Below, piece after piece: positions 36,342-45,881 of a DNA stretch of 64,000 nucleotides (position 1 is the first letter of the stretch; each line of letters begins with the position of its first letter). The notes under the pieces are model-generated. The model ran no database searches, had not been told where the DNA came from, and saw only the letters and a list, made by a program, of their open reading frames with translations. The stretch comes from Castellaniella sp. GTDB lineage: Bacteria; Pseudomonadota; Gammaproteobacteria; Burkholderiales; Burkholderiaceae_B. The DNA is taken from contig NZ_JAUCCU010000001.1 of the NCBI RefSeq assembly GCF_034675845.1, positions 806,001 through 870,000 of the forward strand, read 5' to 3'. A program made the position numbers and the translations under genes.

Positions 36342-37408
36342 CAGTGACGGGCTCCGTTATTTTGGACGATATTGGACAATGCGGCATTAGCCGAAGAGTT
36401 TTGGAGTATTTCCTGAGGCTGTCCCCCTAGCACAAAAGAGGAATCTGAAGGAGCTGTCGGGAACGTATTGAGTGGCATTGCTTGTTGATCGGTTCCTCGG
36501 ACCACCGTGACATAAGTAGGCTGGCGAACGCTGGCGATCGCGTCATTCACTAGACCAGTGATCGGGGAGTCATTGGCGGCAGTGGCTTGCTGAGCTTCTG
36601 CACTCGCGTTTTGACGCGCACGAGAGACGTCATTACCCCAAATAGGGCCGGTTTCGCCCACCTGCTGGTGATTGTCCCAGGCCACCACGGCAGCATCCGA
36701 GCCCTGTGCAGAAATCGTTGTATCTGTCCTGGCAAAGCTGCGTAGGGCCAAGGACAGGCTGCCCAGTTCTGAAGCAACTGTAATCGCTTCAGCAATCCGG
36801 GGCGGGGCTTCGAAGGTCACGGTATTGGCCCGGATCGGGTTGGTTTTGTCACTACCCCGCTTAAAGCTGGACCCCACAGCAATGATACGCGCCTGCTGGA
36901 CAACAGTTTCACTGACCACCTGCTTATGATTGCCGCCAAAATCCCCACGGCCACCCAATTGTTGGGTCAAGATGATGTCTACATAATCCCCAGGCTGAAT
37001 CAATCCGGCGTTACCTGACACGCTATTGACAGGCACCGAAACCGCCACCGTGCCTGGCCGCAATGCAGCCGCCAGAAAACCAGGGGCATCGGACTGGATG
37101 ACATCATCAATTTTTAAGACTGCGCCGGAATCTACCTGGTGACGCAACAGTGCTCCCACCAATCCGGATGGGTCAGTTCCTTCGGTCAGCGCATTTTTTG
37201 GGACTTTGGATTCTGGTACCTGCTGCCAGGATAAATCGGAATCGCGCAATAACAGGCCAGCGGGCAAGTCTGCCGCCGCCACACGAATGCGCACCAGCGA
37301 ATCGGATATTTGCTTTGGTGTCAGGCTACTAATATAAAAAATCCGTGCACCAATGGCCAAGATAATCGCAGCCAGTAAGATCAATAAAAACTTAAACACC
37401 GACGACAT
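36341..37408 (-). CDS. rcpC: RcpC/CpaB pilus assembly protein
   Basis: A 355-aa protein with one N-terminal membrane helix (LLILLAAIILAIGARIFY) and a SAF domain (RIRVAAADLPAGLLLRDSDLSW), followed by the RcpC/CpaB domain (VSVPVNSVSGNAGLIQPGDYVDIIL). It is a periplasmic component linked to the Tad secretin. It lies between tadV (3 bp away) and rcpA (1-bp overlap). The C-terminal ~100 residues are Ser/Gln/Ala-rich and look low in structure. Confidence 0.9.
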   Translation of the reverse strand: MSSVFKFLLILLAAIILAIGARIFYISSLTPKQISDSLVRIRVAAADLPAGLLLRDSDLSWQQVPESKVPKNALTEGTDPSGLVGALLRHQVDSGAVLKIDDVIQSDAPGFLAAALRPGTVAVSVPVNSVSGNAGLIQPGDYVDIILTQQLGGRGDFGGNHKQVVSETVVQQARIIAVGSSFKRGSDKTNPIRANTVTFEAPPRIAEAITVASELGSLSLALRSFARTDTTISAQGSDAAVVAWDNHQQVGETGPIWGNDVSRARQNASAEAQQATAANDSPITGLVNDAIASVRQPTYVTVVRGTDQQAMPLNTFPTAPSDSSFVLGGQPQEILQNSSANAALSNIVQNNGARH

Positions 37409-37411
37409 AGG

Positions 37412-37933
37412 CTATTGTATCCCCAGGATTTTAAAATGCTGCCACAACACATATAAACAGCCCGCAGCCAATGCAACACCATAGGGCACGCCTTTTTGAG
37501 CCGAGATCGCCCCCAAAAGACCAGCCCCAGGGCGACCACCTATCCGCTGGGCACAGCGGCGATCTGCCAACCAACCCAATATGGCCAACACACCGCCACC
37601 CCAGGCAACAATCATGGTTAAAGGCCAAGTCAAGTCGGGGCCCGCCCACAGATAGACGACGGCACCCAGCTTAACATCCCCACCGCCCATGGCACCCAGC
37701 ACATACAAGGCGAACATGAATACAAATGCCAGCAGGCCGATCAGCAAGTGCCAAGCAATTGCTTGGGCACTTAGCCCATCAGCCCACCAAGCCCCAGCGG
37801 CATAAAAAATGAACAATAAGCACAAAGCCAGCACCCAGGCATTGGGTAAACGCCTGCCGTACAAATCGTAAGCAGCCAGAACCAAGGTTACTGCACCAGC
37901 TGCTATAACAAGCACAGCAAAGAATACCGGCAA
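37412..37933 (-). CDS. tadV: TadV/CpaA prepilin peptidase (A24 family)
   Basis: A 173-aa inner-membrane aspartic protease starting at TTG 37933. It has about five helices and both catalytic Asp: one in YDLYGRRLPNAW near residue 23 and one in GAMGGGDVKLGA near residue 83. It cleaves the Flp prepilin and the TadE/F pseudopilins at the Gly before the hydrophobic helix. It is 76 bp downstream of flp. Confidence 0.88.
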   Translation of the reverse strand: MPVFFAVLVIAAGAVTLVLAAYDLYGRRLPNAWVLALCLLFIFYAAGAWWADGLSAQAIAWHLLIGLLAFVFMFALYVLGAMGGGDVKLGAVVYLWAGPDLTWPLTMIVAWGGGVLAILGWLADRRCAQRIGGRPGAGLLGAISAQKGVPYGVALAAGCLYVLWQHFKILGIQ

Positions 37934-38009
37934 TTTTATCTTTTAAAAATATATATCGATTCAATCAAGCATTGACGCAATGCAAGACAATATGAGCATA
38001 TGGGAACAA

Positions 38010-38222
38010 TTATGAGCCTGAAGCATTTTCTGCCACGTTCAACCCATTCTGTGCTGCGTCGAATAAATTCGTGATGCTATTACCGAACCCGGAAACACCC
38101 GCAGCCACCGCCACAATCACCACGGCAGCCAAAATCGCGTATTCAATCGCCGACACGCCGCGCGCATCGTCTTTAAGGTTTTGAAAAGCAACATGCAGCT
38201 TACGGCAGAAATTCGTGTACAT
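38010..38222 (-). CDS. flp: Flp-type pilin
   Basis: A 70-aa prepilin: a positively charged leader ends at Gly before VSAIEYAILAAVVIVAVAA, the typical Flp motif with Glu at position +5 and Tyr at +6. The remaining ~30 residues are short and polar. It is the major subunit of tight-adherence pili and the first gene of the tad locus. Between it and tadV lies a 76-bp gap in which no clear terminator was seen. Confidence 0.93.
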   Translation of the reverse strand: MYTNFCRKLHVAFQNLKDDARGVSAIEYAILAAVVIVAVAAGVSGFGNSITNLFDAAQNGLNVAENASGS

Positions 38223-38585
38223 AAAAACTCCGAATAATTCATATTAAAAAAATAGAGCAGCACTGTTGGCTTATACCCCCAGTAACCCCATTAGTTGCAG
38301 TCAAATGTAGCAGAAAAGATCAAAGCCCCTAAAATTAAATCGGGCTCGCATAGCAAATCGGCATAACTCTGAGAAAAGCTAATTTTTCTATGCATATTTT
38401 GCATAATTGGTTATGTAGGAACAGATCTAAGCTACCACGGCGTTGGGCCAATACAACGAAGCACCGACGATCTACCTCTGTTTACGCCCAGCAATGCCTC
38501 ACCTTTAGTTGCCTCAGCAGCAGCTACAATCATGGACTACCCCAGCATAGTCACGACCTTAGCTTCTTTTCGGCCACCTTCGCCC
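38223..38585. promoter_or_regulatory. Divergent intergenic region between flp and ytcA
   Basis: About 360 bp without a convincing gene. It is AT-rich near flp and should hold promoters for the tad locus (minus) and the efflux operon (plus). I see one short palindrome, TATGCA-TATTT-TGCATA at 38389-38405, and no riboswitch or tRNA. An open stretch at 38390-38596 has no recognisable product. Confidence 0.5.
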
Positions 38586-38858
38586 ATGCCTCCTAGTCGC
38601 CTGCGCCGTTTGCTCCCCCTGTTCCTGCTCCCCCTGTTAAGCGCCTGTACCCCGCGAGCGCCTTCTTTCTTCATGATGGGCTCTTACTTCCCATCCTGGC
38701 TGATCGGCATTGCCCTGGGCATTCCCCTGGCCGCCGGGGTGCGGCTCTTATTCATCCGGGCAGGGATTGACGACCACCTGCCCTTGCGCCTGTTCATCTA
38801 TGCCTGCCTGGCCATTATTTTTGCCCTGGTGTTTTCTTTTTTATTTTCCCCACGATGA
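38586..38858 (+). CDS. ytcA: YtcA-like small lipoprotein of an MdtNOP-type efflux operon
   Basis: A 90-aa protein from ATG 38586. A signal peptide with lipobox LLSAC (residues ~14-18) is followed by FFMMGSYFPSWLIGIALGIPLAAGVRLLFIRAG (block positions ~25-57) and a second helix at the C terminus. This matches the YtcA family, whose gene heads the mdtNOP operon in E. coli; the function is unknown. It overlaps the membrane-fusion gene by 4 bp (ATGA). Confidence 0.78.
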   Translation: MPPSRLRRLLPLFLLPLLSACTPRAPSFFMMGSYFPSWLIGIALGIPLAAGVRLLFIRAGIDDHLPLRLFIYACLAIIFALVFSFLFSPR

Positions 38859-39892
38859 GCCGCCCATCCAAGAAACCATTGGCCATTTCCCTGGCCGTGC
38901 TGATCGTCGGTACCGCCGCGCTGCTGGCCTGGCTGACCTGGCGTCATTTGGTTGCCCAGCCTATTTCCACAGACGCGTCCCTGTCCGCCGATGTCATCCA
39001 CATGAGCGCCAGTGTGCCGGGTACCCTGCACACCCTGAATATCCAGGAAGGCAGCCGGGTGCAGGCGGGGGATCTGTTGTTTACGTTGGACGAACATAGT
39101 TACCGGCTGCGGGTCCAGCAGGCCAACGCCGAACTGGCCATGGCCCAGGCAGCACTGACGACCCGCACACGTATGATGCGCGCCGAACAGGCCAACGCCC
39201 ACATCGCCCAGCAACAGATCACCCGCGCCCAGGCCAATCTGGATCTGGCGCAACGCACCGCCAATCGCCTGCGGCCGCTGGCCGCCAAGGGCTTTGCCCC
39301 CCAGCAAGAAATAGACACGGCCGAAACAGCAGTGCGCGATGCCCGCATCAGCTTGGCCCAGGCGCAGTCGCAGGCCGACGCCGCCCAGGAACTGATCGTC
39401 GAACTCGAAGCCGCCCAGGCGGCGGTCCAGCTTGCCCAGGCGACGGTGGCGCTAGCGGACAAAGCGCTGGCGGACACCCAGGTATACGCCCCGGCCAACG
39501 GACTGGTAGTGGGATTGACCGTCTCCCCCGGCGAACACCTGGCCCCGGACCAGTCTTTGTTTACCCTGATCAACACCGATGTCTGGTACGCCACGGCTTT
39601 TTATCGCGAAACCGACTTGCCTCATATCCAGGAGGGCGATTGCGCAGTGGTTTATGCCCTGATGGCACCGGACGAAACCCTGACTGGCCGGGTGGCCAGC
39701 GTGGGCTGGGGGGTCATCAGCAGCGATGCCATTCAGTTGCCGCGATCCATGCCGCTGGTCCAAAAATCCCTGAACTGGGTACGCGTGGCCCAACGGTTTC
39801 CGGTGCGGGTACGGCTGGATAATCCACCGGCTTCGCTGATGCGGGTCGGGGCCTCGGCCACCGTCATGGTGCGCCCCGGCCAAGGCTGCTAG
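38855..39892 (+). CDS. mdtN: HlyD/EmrA-type periplasmic adaptor (MdtN-like)
   Basis: A 345-aa membrane-fusion protein: one N-terminal helix (LAVLIVGTAALLAWLTW), a biotinyl-lipoyl half (TLNIQEGSRVQAGDLLFTLDEHSYRL), a long coiled coil rich in Ala/Gln (residues ~85-200), then the second lipoyl half and beta-barrel (VYAPANGLVVGLTVSPGEHL). It bridges the FUSC pump and the outer-membrane channel encoded next. Substrates of MdtNOP-type pumps are poorly known. Confidence 0.85.
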   Translation: MSRPSKKPLAISLAVLIVGTAALLAWLTWRHLVAQPISTDASLSADVIHMSASVPGTLHTLNIQEGSRVQAGDLLFTLDEHSYRLRVQQANAELAMAQAALTTRTRMMRAEQANAHIAQQQITRAQANLDLAQRTANRLRPLAAKGFAPQQEIDTAETAVRDARISLAQAQSQADAAQELIVELEAAQAAVQLAQATVALADKALADTQVYAPANGLVVGLTVSPGEHLAPDQSLFTLINTDVWYATAFYRETDLPHIQEGDCAVVYALMAPDETLTGRVASVGWGVISSDAIQLPRSMPLVQKSLNWVRVAQRFPVRVRLDNPPASLMRVGASATVMVRPGQGC

Positions 39893-39900
39893 GGCAGCGC

Positions 39901-41667
39901 ATGCGGACAGCCACCCTATGCCGCATCCTGCAGGCCGAACTTGCCCCCTTTGATGGACGTTTGTCCACGGCGTGGCGGGTGGCGGCGACCTGCACCCTGA
40001 CGGTCATGGTGTTCATGACCTATGGCATCCCGCTGGCAGCCATCGGCTGCTATCTGGTCCTGTTCTTGATGAAGCCCAATCCCGCCGAGACCATGCTGAT
40101 GGCGATCGGCATCTGCGTGTTGGTGGCCCTGATGGTACCCGTGCTATTTGGCGCAACCCTGCTGGCGATCGAATACCCGGTGTGGCGTATGGCCATTATT
40201 GTGGTGCTGTCGTGCTTTTTCATGTTTCTGGGGGCAGCCAGTCAGGTTGGACCGGCGGGGGGGATTATCGCCCTGGTCATCGTTTTTGTGCTGACCATGT
40301 TGGGCGAAGTTCCCTTTGGCGAAGTCGCTACCCGGGCAATTTTATATGCCGCACTGATGGCCTTGGTCCCCATGGGCGTGCTGCTGGGCTTTAACGGTTT
40401 CTTTGGCCCGTCGGTGCCAGGCCGACTGCGCCAGGCACTGGCCCAACGGCTGGACACCGCTGCCGCCACACTGGACGGCACGGATACGAATGCGCGACAT
40501 CAGGCCCTGGAAATCCTGCGCGAAGGGAACGGTGAACTGCAAAAAATGGCCTTGTTTATACGCCTGTTCCACATTACCCCAACCCTCGAGACCCAGGCCC
40601 TGACCCAAGCCATTACCCAGACCCGCGATTTACTGCTGGCGGCAGCCGCTTGCGCAGCGCCCAGTCACTTGGCCCAACAGATCCGCGCCGATGCCGCCTT
40701 ATTGCGGGCTGGCCAGACGCCAGCGCTGTCATACCCGGACATCCCGTCCTGGGACGCCGCCAAATCAGCCACTAGCCCCTTGGCCCATCGCGGTTTTTTT
40801 GCGGCGGATGCCTGGCGCAATCCCCTGTATGTGCGCTATGCCCTGAAAACCACGCTGGCCGCCCTGATCTGTTATTGGATCTATACCGCGATCCAGTGGC
40901 AGGATATCCACACGGCGCTGATCACCTGCTATGTGGGCGCGCTAGGCACCACCGCCGAAACCCTGCATAAATTAACGCTGCGCATCACCGGCTGCCTGAT
41001 CGGTGCGGCTCTCGGGGTGGCGTCGATTTATTTTTTTATGCCCCTGATGGATTCAATCGGCCAGTTAATGGTGCTGGTTTTCCTGGTGACGCTGCTGGCC
41101 GCCTGGGTATCGACCGGGTCTGAGCGCAGCAGTTATGCCGGGGTGCAAATTGGGCTGGCCTTTTTATTGACCGTCTTGCAGGGCTTTGGACCAGACGTCC
41201 AGATGGATGCGGCTTTTTATCGCGTGATGGGCATCTTGCTGGGCAATCTGGTGATGTACTTGGTATTCACCCGCATCTGGCCCATCAGTGCGGCAGCCGC
41301 CGTGCGCACCCACCTGCAACAGGTGCTGGACAGCTTGTCGCCGTCTGCTCAGCGCCCGCACGGGCCAGATGTCGCCCAACTGCAAACCGATATCATCCCG
41401 GCCCTGCAGCAACTGGGGTACGCCCGGGCACAGCTGGCCCTGAGCGTCTTTGAACCCGCCCACGTGCGTCCCAACCCAGCAGAGACCACCCACCTGCGGG
41501 ACCTGGTGAATCAACTGGAATCCTTTTATCTGCAGGCGGTCAACCCACCAGAGGGCACCACGCCCCCCATCACCGCCATGCGTCAACGGCTGCAAGGCCA
41601 GCTGGCGGACAGCCCCCGCGCCAGCCCACCAGCCTGGCGGCCCGGCACCCACGGAGAAAGCCCTTGA
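39901..41667 (+). CDS. mdtO: FUSC-family inner-membrane efflux protein (MdtO-like)
   Basis: A 588-aa protein with two sets of membrane helices (about residues 20-165 and 320-455), each followed by a cytosolic helical domain, the layout of fusaric-acid-resistance (FUSC) and AaeB/MdtO proteins. Blocks such as FMTYGIPLAAIGCYLVLFLM and YAGVQIGLAFLLTVLQGFGP are typical. It starts 8 bp after mdtN and overlaps mdtP by 4 bp. It probably exports aromatic acids or drugs with MdtN and MdtP. Confidence 0.85.
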   Translation: MRTATLCRILQAELAPFDGRLSTAWRVAATCTLTVMVFMTYGIPLAAIGCYLVLFLMKPNPAETMLMAIGICVLVALMVPVLFGATLLAIEYPVWRMAIIVVLSCFFMFLGAASQVGPAGGIIALVIVFVLTMLGEVPFGEVATRAILYAALMALVPMGVLLGFNGFFGPSVPGRLRQALAQRLDTAAATLDGTDTNARHQALEILREGNGELQKMALFIRLFHITPTLETQALTQAITQTRDLLLAAAACAAPSHLAQQIRADAALLRAGQTPALSYPDIPSWDAAKSATSPLAHRGFFAADAWRNPLYVRYALKTTLAALICYWIYTAIQWQDIHTALITCYVGALGTTAETLHKLTLRITGCLIGAALGVASIYFFMPLMDSIGQLMVLVFLVTLLAAWVSTGSERSSYAGVQIGLAFLLTVLQGFGPDVQMDAAFYRVMGILLGNLVMYLVFTRIWPISAAAAVRTHLQQVLDSLSPSAQRPHGPDVAQLQTDIIPALQQLGYARAQLALSVFEPAHVRPNPAETTHLRDLVNQLESFYLQAVNPPEGTTPPITAMRQRLQGQLADSPRASPPAWRPGTHGESP

Positions 41668-43205
41668 ACATCCGGCCCATGCTGACGGCAGCCTTGCTGA
41701 CGGTTCTACTGGCAGGCTGCACCAGCCTGCCATCTGCCCCAGTTGCACCAGACCAGCCTTGGGTCGGCGCGATACCCCCTGGCCCTGACCATCCCTGGGC
41801 AGCGCAGACAGCCGCCGCTGCGGCCATCCCTCAATCCGAAAAGCGGCCGAGGCCCACTTTTGAGGTGCCCTCGGTTCCCCTGCCTGCGCAGGCCCCCAGC
41901 CAGATCCGTACCGACCCTCAACAGCCCCTGGGTTTGGTTGAGCTTATTGACATTGCCCAGCGCGAAAGTCCACTGACACGTCGCGCCTGGAACGCTGCCC
42001 GCCAAGCGGCATTGGGTGTGGACTTGGTGGACGCTACATTTTTGCCTATGCTATCGGCCAGCGTGCTGACCGGCTGGCAAGAAACCCGCTATCCCCTGCC
42101 GGATAATCTTCTGGGCATCGACCAGCTACAGGCACGCAGCCACGGCACGGTGCCCTTGCTGGCCCTGAGCTGGCTGCTATTCGATTTTGGCCAGCGCAGC
42201 GCCCTGCGCGAGGGTGCCGCGCAGCTTTCGTTTGCCGCCAACGTTCTGTTCAATGCCAGCCACCAGCAGCTGATCCGCGACGTCACCGAGCAATACTATC
42301 AATACACCACCGCCCGCCAGCGGGTGCGCTTGTCAGCGCAATCCCTGGCCCTGCAGCAACGGGTGCTGGACGCCGCCCAAGCGCGGTTTAATGCAGGCAT
42401 CGGCACCACCGTGGATATTGCCCTGGCCCGCCAGGCCGTGGCCCAAGCACGCTTGCAGGTGGTCAATAGCCAAGGGCTGGAAAAAATCGCCCGCCTGGCC
42501 CTGTTGGGGACCATGGGCCTGGCCCCCGACGCCCCATTGGCCGTCGCGCCACCCAACAACCATCCCCTGCCCCCCGACGTGCAGGGCATGACGCAGGAAG
42601 CACTGCGCCTGGCGCTGACCCGACGACCAGACATCGTGGCCCAATATGCTGCCCTGAAAGCAGAAGAAGCCAAAGTCCAGGCAGCCGAAGCCGCGTTTAT
42701 GCCCAAGGTCTATCTGGGCGCGGTCTATGCCCATCAGAAACAGCATTTTCAGCTTAACAGCCTGCCCGAACTGGGGATGCAATCCAGCAGCAGTGGCGTC
42801 ATGCTGGGGGTCAGCCTGCCATTGTTTGACGGCGGCCTGCGGCGCAATCGCCTGCAAAACGCAAAAATATCCGCCCGCCAAGCCCAAGACAATCTACAGA
42901 CGCTGCAACAAGACGCTCTACGCGAAATGGCTGCCGCCGACACCACCCTGCAATCCGCATTGGCCAGCCATGTGGCGGCCAGCGAGCTGACCCACACTGC
43001 CCAGACCGCCTACGAGGCTGCCCTGGCCGCCTACCAATCGGGCCTAGGCACCATCACGGTGGCCAACGAGGCCGCCAATCAGCTGCTGCTGGCCCGCCTG
43101 GCTCGTCTGGACGCCCGTTCGGCCAGCCAGATCGCCGCCGCGAATCTGGCGTTTGCCACCGGGGCCATGGTACGTTCCCAGCAACAATGGCTGGCCTCCG
43201 ACTGA
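41664..43205 (+). CDS. mdtP: Outer-membrane efflux lipoprotein (NodT/TolC family, MdtP-like)
   Basis: A 513-aa lipoprotein starting at TTG 41664 inside the mdtO stop (TTGA). The lipobox is LLAGC at residues ~15-19. Two OEP repeats follow (LVELIDIAQRESPLTRRAWNAARQAALGV region and ALRLALTRRPDIVAQYAALKAEEAKVQAAEAAFMPKVYLGA region). It forms the exit duct of the tripartite pump. Confidence 0.87.
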   Translation: MNIRPMLTAALLTVLLAGCTSLPSAPVAPDQPWVGAIPPGPDHPWAAQTAAAAAIPQSEKRPRPTFEVPSVPLPAQAPSQIRTDPQQPLGLVELIDIAQRESPLTRRAWNAARQAALGVDLVDATFLPMLSASVLTGWQETRYPLPDNLLGIDQLQARSHGTVPLLALSWLLFDFGQRSALREGAAQLSFAANVLFNASHQQLIRDVTEQYYQYTTARQRVRLSAQSLALQQRVLDAAQARFNAGIGTTVDIALARQAVAQARLQVVNSQGLEKIARLALLGTMGLAPDAPLAVAPPNNHPLPPDVQGMTQEALRLALTRRPDIVAQYAALKAEEAKVQAAEAAFMPKVYLGAVYAHQKQHFQLNSLPELGMQSSSSGVMLGVSLPLFDGGLRRNRLQNAKISARQAQDNLQTLQQDALREMAAADTTLQSALASHVAASELTHTAQTAYEAALAAYQSGLGTITVANEAANQLLLARLARLDARSASQIAAANLAFATGAMVRSQQQWLASD

Positions 43206-43268
43206 TCCAGCCCACCCCATCGGCACAGCACTGGGCACTTTTACCCTCCATCACCGGAAAAACACCCC

Positions 43269-43904
43269 ATGATTGATTTCCCCTTCGCCGTTAAAGTCTT
43301 TATGGCCTTATTCGCCATCATGAACCCAATTGCCAACGTCCCGGTGTTTCTGTCCTTTACCCAAGGCGTGCCCGACAGCGCCAGACGCAAAGTCGCCACC
43401 ACCGTCTCCATCGGGGTGGCAGTCGGCTGCATCTTGTCAGCGGTGGCTGGTGGCCCATTGCTGCATGTGTTCGGCCTGCAGGTTGATGATTTCCGGCTGG
43501 CAGGCGGGCTGCTGGTACTGCTGATTGCACTGTCCATGTTGCATGGCTCGGCCAGCACGCAACAGGCCCCCACCAACGATGAAAACGCGGCAATCGCCCA
43601 GGCCGACAGCATCGCTATTTACCCACTGACCATCCCGCTGCTGGTCGGGCCAGGCACCATCGCCACCCTGATCGTGCTGGGCCATACTGCCGTCCAGGAT
43701 GGACAGGAAATTGCCATGGCCCTGGGGCTGGGAGCATTCCTGGCGGTCATGACCTGCGCCCTGATGCTGGCCCCATTATTAGGACACTATCTGTCCCCCA
43801 AGATCACCGCGATCACGCAACGCCTGATGGGCATGATTCTGGCTGCCATCGCCATGCAAATGATGGTACAAAGCTTGCAAGCCTTCTTTCCAAAACTTAT
43901 CTGA
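43269..43904 (+). CDS. marC: MarC family integral membrane protein
   Basis: A 211-aa protein with six hydrophobic segments. The family blocks KVFMALFAIMNPIANVPVFL at the N terminus and YPLTIPLLVGPGTIATLIVL in the middle are clear. Despite the name, MarC is not established as a drug-resistance protein; its function is unknown. It stands as a single gene between the efflux operon and the chemoreceptor. Confidence 0.9.
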   Translation: MIDFPFAVKVFMALFAIMNPIANVPVFLSFTQGVPDSARRKVATTVSIGVAVGCILSAVAGGPLLHVFGLQVDDFRLAGGLLVLLIALSMLHGSASTQQAPTNDENAAIAQADSIAIYPLTIPLLVGPGTIATLIVLGHTAVQDGQEIAMALGLGAFLAVMTCALMLAPLLGHYLSPKITAITQRLMGMILAAIAMQMMVQSLQAFFPKLI

Positions 43905-43983
43905 CCTTACCCATTTTTCCTGGCTTCCAGCAAAAAATTTCTGCTCATTCCTCCAAATTTCCGACCTTCAATAAGGGTCTTGT

Positions 43984-45804
43984 ATGCGAAATATTAAGAT
44001 TGGCACCCGACTGACGATGGGGTTCGGTTTTTTGATTCTCATTGTCCTGATTGTTTCCAGCATCGGCATCTGGAGAACCCTGCAAGGCCAGGAAGAATCC
44101 GAAGTCATCCAAGAACAAAACATGATCAGCGCGGCAATCCTGCAGTGGGTGCGCCAAGTGGACGTCAATGGCACCCGCACGCTGGCGGTGACGCGCCTGG
44201 CCACTGAAAAGGACAAGGAGCTGTTCGAGGCCGACATGAAAGCCACATCAGCGCAGATTACCGAACTGCAAAACAAAGTAGACAGCCTCGTTCAGGCGCC
44301 CGAAGCAAGAGCGCTGTTTCAAAAAGTATTGGCTGCCCGGAAAAACTACACACAAAGCCGATCGACCGCACTGCAGCAGCAAAAAGATGGGGACACCGCA
44401 AAAGCCTCCGCTTTTTTTAATGAGCAACTGCCGCTGTTGTTAAGCGCCTATAAAGAATCCATCGAACACCTCTACGCATTTCAAGCCCGCTACGAAGAAG
44501 CGTTGTTTGCACACAGAAAAACACAAGCTCAAAGCACCATTGCCATTCTCGCCATCCTGGCGGCAATTTCCATCCTGCTGGGGATTATCCTGGCCTGGAA
44601 AATTCACCAATCCATCTCGCGCCCGCTACAAAAAGCCACGGGTTTGGCCGCCAGTATCGCCAGCCGGGATCTGTCCCTGGAAATCAAACCACAAGGCAAA
44701 GACGAAATCACCAAACTGGAAGTGGCCCTGGACACCATGGAAGAAAGCCTGCGTAGCGCCGTCAGCGAAGTCCGCAGCGGCGCCGTGTCCATCGCCTCGG
44801 CAGCCGGGCAGATCACAGCGGGCAATCTGGACCTGTCCTCGCGCACCGAACAGCAGGCCAGTTCCCTGGCGCAGACCGCCGCCACCATGGAACAAATCAC
44901 TGCCACCGTGCGCCAGAACGCCGACAACACCCAACAAGCCAACACCCTGGCTTCGGCGGCTGCCCAGACCGCCTCCAACGGCGGCAGCCTGGTGGCTGAA
45001 CTCGTCGGCACCATGGGCGAAATCAACAGCAAGTCCCAGCAGGTCGCCGACATCATCGGCGTGATCGACAGCATCGCCTTCCAGACCAACATCCTGGCCC
45101 TGAACGCCGCCGTCGAGGCCGCCCGCGCCGGTGAACAAGGCCGTGGCTTTGCCGTGGTCGCCGCCGAAGTCCGCGCTCTGGCCCAGCGATCCGCCGGTGC
45201 TGCCAAGGAAATCAAGGACCTGATCGACTCCTCCGTGCAGGCCACCACCAAGGGCAACGAACAGGCCGCCCACGCAGGCGACACCATGCAGGAAATCGTC
45301 TCCAGCATCAACCGTGTCACCGACATCATGGGCGAGATCAACGCGGCCAACCGCGAACAAACCACCGGTATCGAGGAAATCAATACCGCCATCACCCAGA
45401 TGGACGACGCCACCCGCCAGAACGCCAGCCTGGTCGAGGAATCCGCCGCCGCCGCCACCAGCCTGCAGGCCCAGGCCGACAATCTGGCCAGCCTGGTGGC
45501 CACCTTCAACCTGGGGCAGCACAGCAGCGCAGCGCAATCCGCCGGTGCAGCACGCCAGCAGCGCAGCCACACCGGCAGCCAAACACGGTCCGGCACGGGC
45601 GCACACCAGCAACCCAGCGGTCAGGCGGCACGCATGCCCTCGGCCCCGGAAAAGGTGATCAGTCCGGCTCCGGGCCGCGCCCCCCGCACAGCCCAGGCCC
45701 AGGCCCCCGCCGCACCCGCGTCTGCAAGCAGCCGCCCCGCACTGCGCGCCCCCGGCAAACCTGCCCCAGCCACCGCAGATACCCAGGAATGGACTGAGTT
45801 TTAA
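43984..45804 (+). CDS. Methyl-accepting chemotaxis protein with C-terminal tether
   Basis: A 606-aa chemoreceptor. TM1 is at residues ~10-31, followed by a four-helix-bundle periplasmic sensor (~32-188), TM2 (~190-210), HAMP (~211-265) and the long cytoplasmic coiled coil whose hairpin tip is IDSIAFQTNILALNAAVEAARAGEQGRGFAVVAAEVR (a family constant near residues 360-400). After ~520 a Pro/Ala/Ser-rich linker leads to a final EWTEF, the xWxxF type pentapeptide that docks CheR/CheB. The ligand cannot be told. No chemotaxis genes are adjacent. Confidence 0.92.
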   Translation: MRNIKIGTRLTMGFGFLILIVLIVSSIGIWRTLQGQEESEVIQEQNMISAAILQWVRQVDVNGTRTLAVTRLATEKDKELFEADMKATSAQITELQNKVDSLVQAPEARALFQKVLAARKNYTQSRSTALQQQKDGDTAKASAFFNEQLPLLLSAYKESIEHLYAFQARYEEALFAHRKTQAQSTIAILAILAAISILLGIILAWKIHQSISRPLQKATGLAASIASRDLSLEIKPQGKDEITKLEVALDTMEESLRSAVSEVRSGAVSIASAAGQITAGNLDLSSRTEQQASSLAQTAATMEQITATVRQNADNTQQANTLASAAAQTASNGGSLVAELVGTMGEINSKSQQVADIIGVIDSIAFQTNILALNAAVEAARAGEQGRGFAVVAAEVRALAQRSAGAAKEIKDLIDSSVQATTKGNEQAAHAGDTMQEIVSSINRVTDIMGEINAANREQTTGIEEINTAITQMDDATRQNASLVEESAAAATSLQAQADNLASLVATFNLGQHSSAAQSAGAARQQRSHTGSQTRSGTGAHQQPSGQAARMPSAPEKVISPAPGRAPRTAQAQAPAAPASASSRPALRAPGKPAPATADTQEWTEF

Positions 45805-45881
45805 GGAAGCCCGCAGCCAAGCAATCCCATCAACAAGGCGCGTACACTAATGCGTGTCCTCTTTTCAACAGGCTATCAATC

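Noticed and set aside
38390..38596. Small open frame in the flp-ytcA gap
   Set aside because: No recognisable domain, no ribosome site seen, and it overlaps the ytcA start region.
44604..45612. Two ~330-codon minus-strand frames opposite the chemoreceptor
   Set aside because: Both are antisense to the highly conserved signalling domain and show biased Ala/Gly/Ser composition.
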